DNA of 64,000 nt, from contig CAIOLO010000127.1 in assembly GCA_903859155.1 (NCBI GenBank), positions 1 to 64,000 of the forward strand. Direction: 5' to 3'. Of the stretch, positions 61,767 through 64,000 are shown in pieces. This DNA comes from an uncultured beta proteobacterium (GTDB lineage Bacteria; Pseudomonadota; Gammaproteobacteria; Burkholderiales; SG8-39). A program made the translations under genes and the position numbers. The notes under the pieces were generated by a model. The model did not search any database, was not told where the DNA came from, and was given only the letters and a program-made list of their open reading frames with translations. The first letter of the stretch is position 1, and every line of letters begins with the position of its first letter.

Positions 61767-63116
61767 TCATGCGTGCCGCGTCACAACCGCAGCAAGCCGG
61801 CGCGCCAGCATATTGACCTTTTTGCGGTCCCGGCCCTCGACCATGACGCGAAACACCGCTTCGGTACCCGAGGAGCGAAGCAGGACTCGACCCGCCGCGC
61901 CGAGCAGTCGCTCGGCGTCGCTGACGGCTTGCACGATTTTCGGCTGGCATTGCCAGTCGAATCCGCGCGGTGCCGGAATATTGACCAGCACCTGGGGATA
62001 AAGCTTCAAATCCCGGCTTATCGCCGCGAGCGTGGAACGGCTCGATCGAATGGCGGCCAGCACCTGAAGCGCCGAGATGATGCCGTCCCCGGTGGAGTGT
62101 TTGTCCAGGCAAATGATGTGGCCCGAGTTTTCGCCGCCCAGTATCCAGCCCCGTTGCTGCATCAACTCAAGGACATAACGGTCACCGACCTTTGCCCGTT
62201 CGAAATCCACGCCCATTTTCCGGATGGCCTGTTCCAGAGCAAGATTGGTCATCAAGGTCCCCGCCACGCCCTGCAGCGACGACTCTTCGGCGCGCGCGCG
62301 CGCGATGACATAGAGCAACTGGTCCCCGTCGTAGCGCCGGCCCTGCGCATCGACCATGATCAGGCGATCGCCGTCGCCGTCAAGGGCAATGCCCAGGTCC
62401 GCGGCCTGGGTCTTGACCTCTCGGCTCAGGGTGTCCGTAAACGTGGCGCCGACCTTGTCATTGATGTTATAGCCGTCGGGGCTGACGCCGATTGCGACCA
62501 CTTCCGCTCCGAGTTCATGAAATACGTGCGGCGCCACGTGATAAGCGGCACCGTGGGCGCAATCCACCACGATTTTCAGGCCGCGCAAATCCAGTGATTG
62601 CGGAAAAGTGCTTTTGCAGAATTCCACGTAGCGGCCCACCGCATCGTCGATCCGGCGGGCTTTGCCGAGTTGGCGCGAATCCTTGCACCGGATCGGTCGA
62701 TCCAGTTGCGCTTCGATTTCCGCCTCGACTTCATCGGCCAGCTTCGTGCCCCCGGAAGAAAAAAACTTGACGCCGTTATCGTCATAGGGGTTATGCGATG
62801 CGCTGATCACCACGCCGATCTGCAAGCGCAAGGCCCGGGTAAGGTAAGCAACCCCGGGCGTTGGCATAGGACCCACCAGCATCACATCCACGCCGGCCGC
62901 GGAAAATCCGGATTCGAGCGCCGCCTCCAGCATGTAACCGGAGACGCGCGTGTCCTTGCCGATAAGCACCGCAGGATGCTCGCCCTTGGCCGTGCCGGCG
63001 TGCTTTACCAGAACAGTGCCTGCGGCGAACCCCATCCGCATCGCGAACTCCGGAGTAATCGGAGCCTTGCCAACCTTGCCCCGCACCCCGTCGGTGCCAA
63101 AATACCTTCTGGTCAT
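61767..63116 (-). CDS. glmM: Phosphoglucosamine mutase
   Basis: A 449-residue mutase that makes glucosamine-1-phosphate for cell-wall precursors. The start [14 protein letters not shown] is canonical. The active-site Ser107 is in [12 protein letters not shown], the Mg site is [12 protein letters not shown], and EXSGH-type substrate binding is [11 protein letters not shown] 63116 overlaps the folP stop as ATGA. A longer frame upstream lies inside folP. The 220 bases between glmM and tpiA hold no recognised feature. Confidence 0.97.
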   Translation of the reverse strand: MTRRYFGTDGVRGKVGKAPITPEFAMRMGFAAGTVLVKHAGTAKGEHPAVLIGKDTRVSGYMLEAALESGFSAAGVDVMLVGPMPTPGVAYLTRALRLQIGVVISASHNPYDDNGVKFFSSGGTKLADEVEAEIEAQLDRPIRCKDSRQLGKARRIDDAVGRYVEFCKSTFPQSLDLRGLKIVVDCAHGAAYHVAPHVFHELGAEVVAIGVSPDGYNINDKVGATFTDTLSREVKTQAADLGIALDGDGDRLIMVDAQGRRYDGDQLLYVIARARAEESSLQGVAGTLMTNLALEQAIRKMGVDFERAKVGDRYVLELMQQRGWILGGENSGHIICLDKHSTGDGIISALQVLAAIRSSRSTLAAISRDLKLYPQVLVNIPAPRGFDWQCQPKIVQAVSDAERLLGAAGRVLLRSSGTEAVFRVMVEGRDRKKVNMLARRLAAVVTRHA

Positions 63117-63982
63117 TGCATGCCCCGAATAAGCTCGCTTGTTGATTTCATGGCCTGCCCGCTCATTGCAAGCCATACGGCAATGGCGTCGCGCGTCGGT
63201 GCGACATCATGTACCCGCACTATCGCGGCGCCGCGTTCGACCGCCAGAAGCGCGGCGGCGACGCTCCCGCATACCCGCTCTCCGACCGGCCGGCCGGTCA
63301 CCGCCCCGAGCGTTGATTTCCGCGAAGCCCCGAAGGTCACCGGCAGGCCAAGCGCGCCAATTTCCTTCAATTCGCGCAGGATGCACATATTGTGTTCGGC
63401 GGTCTTACCGAATCCGAATCCCGGGTCGATGCTGATCCGCTCGCGTGCGACCCCCCCGGCTTCCGCGGCTGCGACGCGACCGGCAAGAAACTGCCTGACT
63501 TCGGCGATGACATCGGCGTACGCCGGGGAGTCCTGCATGGTTGCGGGGTTACCCCGCATATGCATCAGACACACGCCCGCCCCACTGCCGGCCACAGCCT
63601 CCACTGCGCCTTGCGCTCGCAACGCGTTGATGTCGTTGATGAGCGATGCGCCCTCATCGATCGCCATGCGCATTACCCCGGGTTTCATGGTGTCGACCGA
63701 TACCGGGATGCGCTCATTGCGCAGGGCCCGCAATATGGGCAACAGGCGATCAATCTCTTCCTCTTGCGAAACCGCTCCGGCACCCGGTCGTGTCGATTCC
63801 GCCCCAATGTCGACAATGTCCGCGCCCTCCTCGACCAGGCGAAACGCGTGCCTGACGGCCATGTCCGCCTCAACATAGCGTCCACCGTCGGAAAACGAGT
63901 CGGTGGTGACGTTGACCACGCCCATTATCAGCGGCCGGGAAAGCTCGATTGCGAACCTGCCGCAACGAAATGTTGCAATCAA
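63113..63982 (-). CDS. folP: Dihydropteroate synthase
   Basis: A 289-residue DHPS of the folate pathway. It has [49 protein letters not shown] and [10 protein letters not shown], all pterin- and pABA-site motifs. The start is read as TTG 63982, but the frame stays open to the window edge, so translation may begin further upstream beyond the window. In many betaproteobacteria ftsH precedes it. It is followed by glmM with a 4-base overlap. Confidence 0.93.
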   Translation of the reverse strand: MIATFRCGRFAIELSRPLIMGVVNVTTDSFSDGGRYVEADMAVRHAFRLVEEGADIVDIGAESTRPGAGAVSQEEEIDRLLPILRALRNERIPVSVDTMKPGVMRMAIDEGASLINDINALRAQGAVEAVAGSGAGVCLMHMRGNPATMQDSPAYADVIAEVRQFLAGRVAAAEAGGVARERISIDPGFGFGKTAEHNMCILRELKEIGALGLPVTFGASRKSTLGAVTGRPVGERVCGSVAAALLAVERGAAIVRVHDVAPTRDAIAVWLAMSGQAMKSTSELIRGMQ

Positions 63983-64000
63983 GCGGCGGGCGCGGTCTCT

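Noticed and set aside
62290-62304. GC-dinucleotide run in glmM (and a similar run in greB, 43346-43358) as a phase-variation site
   Set aside because: The runs encode conserved-length Arg-Ala segments in essential or core genes. Short GC runs are expected at this base composition.
62598-63878. A 426-codon plus-strand frame across glmM and folP
   Set aside because: Both minus-strand genes are intact with catalytic motifs. The frame is a by-product of high GC.
1-64000. CRISPR arrays, insertion sequences, phage or integrative elements
   Set aside because: No regularly spaced direct repeats, transposase, integrase or att-type duplications were seen.

Overview
The window is about 60% GC and reads as chromosome of a betaproteobacterium, probably Burkholderiales or a close relative. 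The support is family-level: two orphan Bug-type tricarboxylate-receptor-like periplasmic proteins, a 14-gene nuo operon running from secG/tRNA-Leu into a NUDIX gene, the pair aat-bpt, a soluble RnfB-like protein between pyrD and nth, and a PglL-type oligosaccharyltransferase. I see no insertion sequence, phage, CRISPR array or rRNA. One tRNA (Leu, GAG) is present.

Layout. 1-4640: a small membrane protein with an internal duplication behind a near-consensus sigma-54 promoter, a Bug receptor with a 4,5-dihydroxyphthalate decarboxylase-like binding protein, a 625-base stretch with no convincing gene, an orphan NC/H-motif protein and a degenerate GGDEF protein. 4702-20316 (all minus strand): an MSHA-type (type IVa-like) pilus locus. 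In transcription order it runs pglL-like glycosyltransferase, mshE, mshG, mshA, mshC, mshD, mshO, an enlarged mshP-like gene, then mshI, a PilN-like gene, mshJ, K, L, M, N. 20477-34500: housekeeping and mixed genes (NUDIX, amtB, aat-bpt, pyrD, rnfB-like, nth, DUF1841, two cytochromes c, an amidase, MoxR-VWA, a diguanylate cyclase, an orphan PilB/GspE-like ATPase, peroxiredoxin). 34567-38098: Bug receptor plus alpha/beta hydrolase, divergent from a UroD-family protein. 38244-45323: htpG, an M16 peptidase, greB, a membrane ankyrin protein and a NUDIX hydrolase. 45407-60050: respiratory complex I, nuoA-N. 60148-63982: tRNA-Leu, secG, tpiA, glmM, folP.

How it works together. The pilus locus has the motor ATPase MshE with a c-di-GMP-binding-type MshEN domain, the inner-membrane platform (MshG, MshI, PilN-like, MshJ), the secretin MshL with MshK, the accessory proteins MshM and MshN, one major pilin, and minor pilins. 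The neighbouring oligosaccharyltransferase could glycosylate the pilin. A degenerate GGDEF protein flanks the locus, and a catalytically complete diguanylate cyclase lies convergent to a second PilB-like ATPase 13 kb away, so c-di-GMP control of surface appendages is a plausible theme. The most unusual parts are three. The MshP-like minor pilin carries a phage-tail-like module and a disulfide-stapled propeller-like repeat domain. A perfect intrinsic-terminator hairpin lies inside the mshC leader-peptide coding sequence, directly after mshA. Both mshA and mshI have 7-N6-7 inverted repeats over their candidate -10 elements. Complex I has a near-perfect FNR-type site at about -61.5 from its candidate promoter.

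Limits: assignments rest on reading motifs, lengths and gene order by eye. No alignment or search was run. Promoters and operators are predictions from sequence alone.
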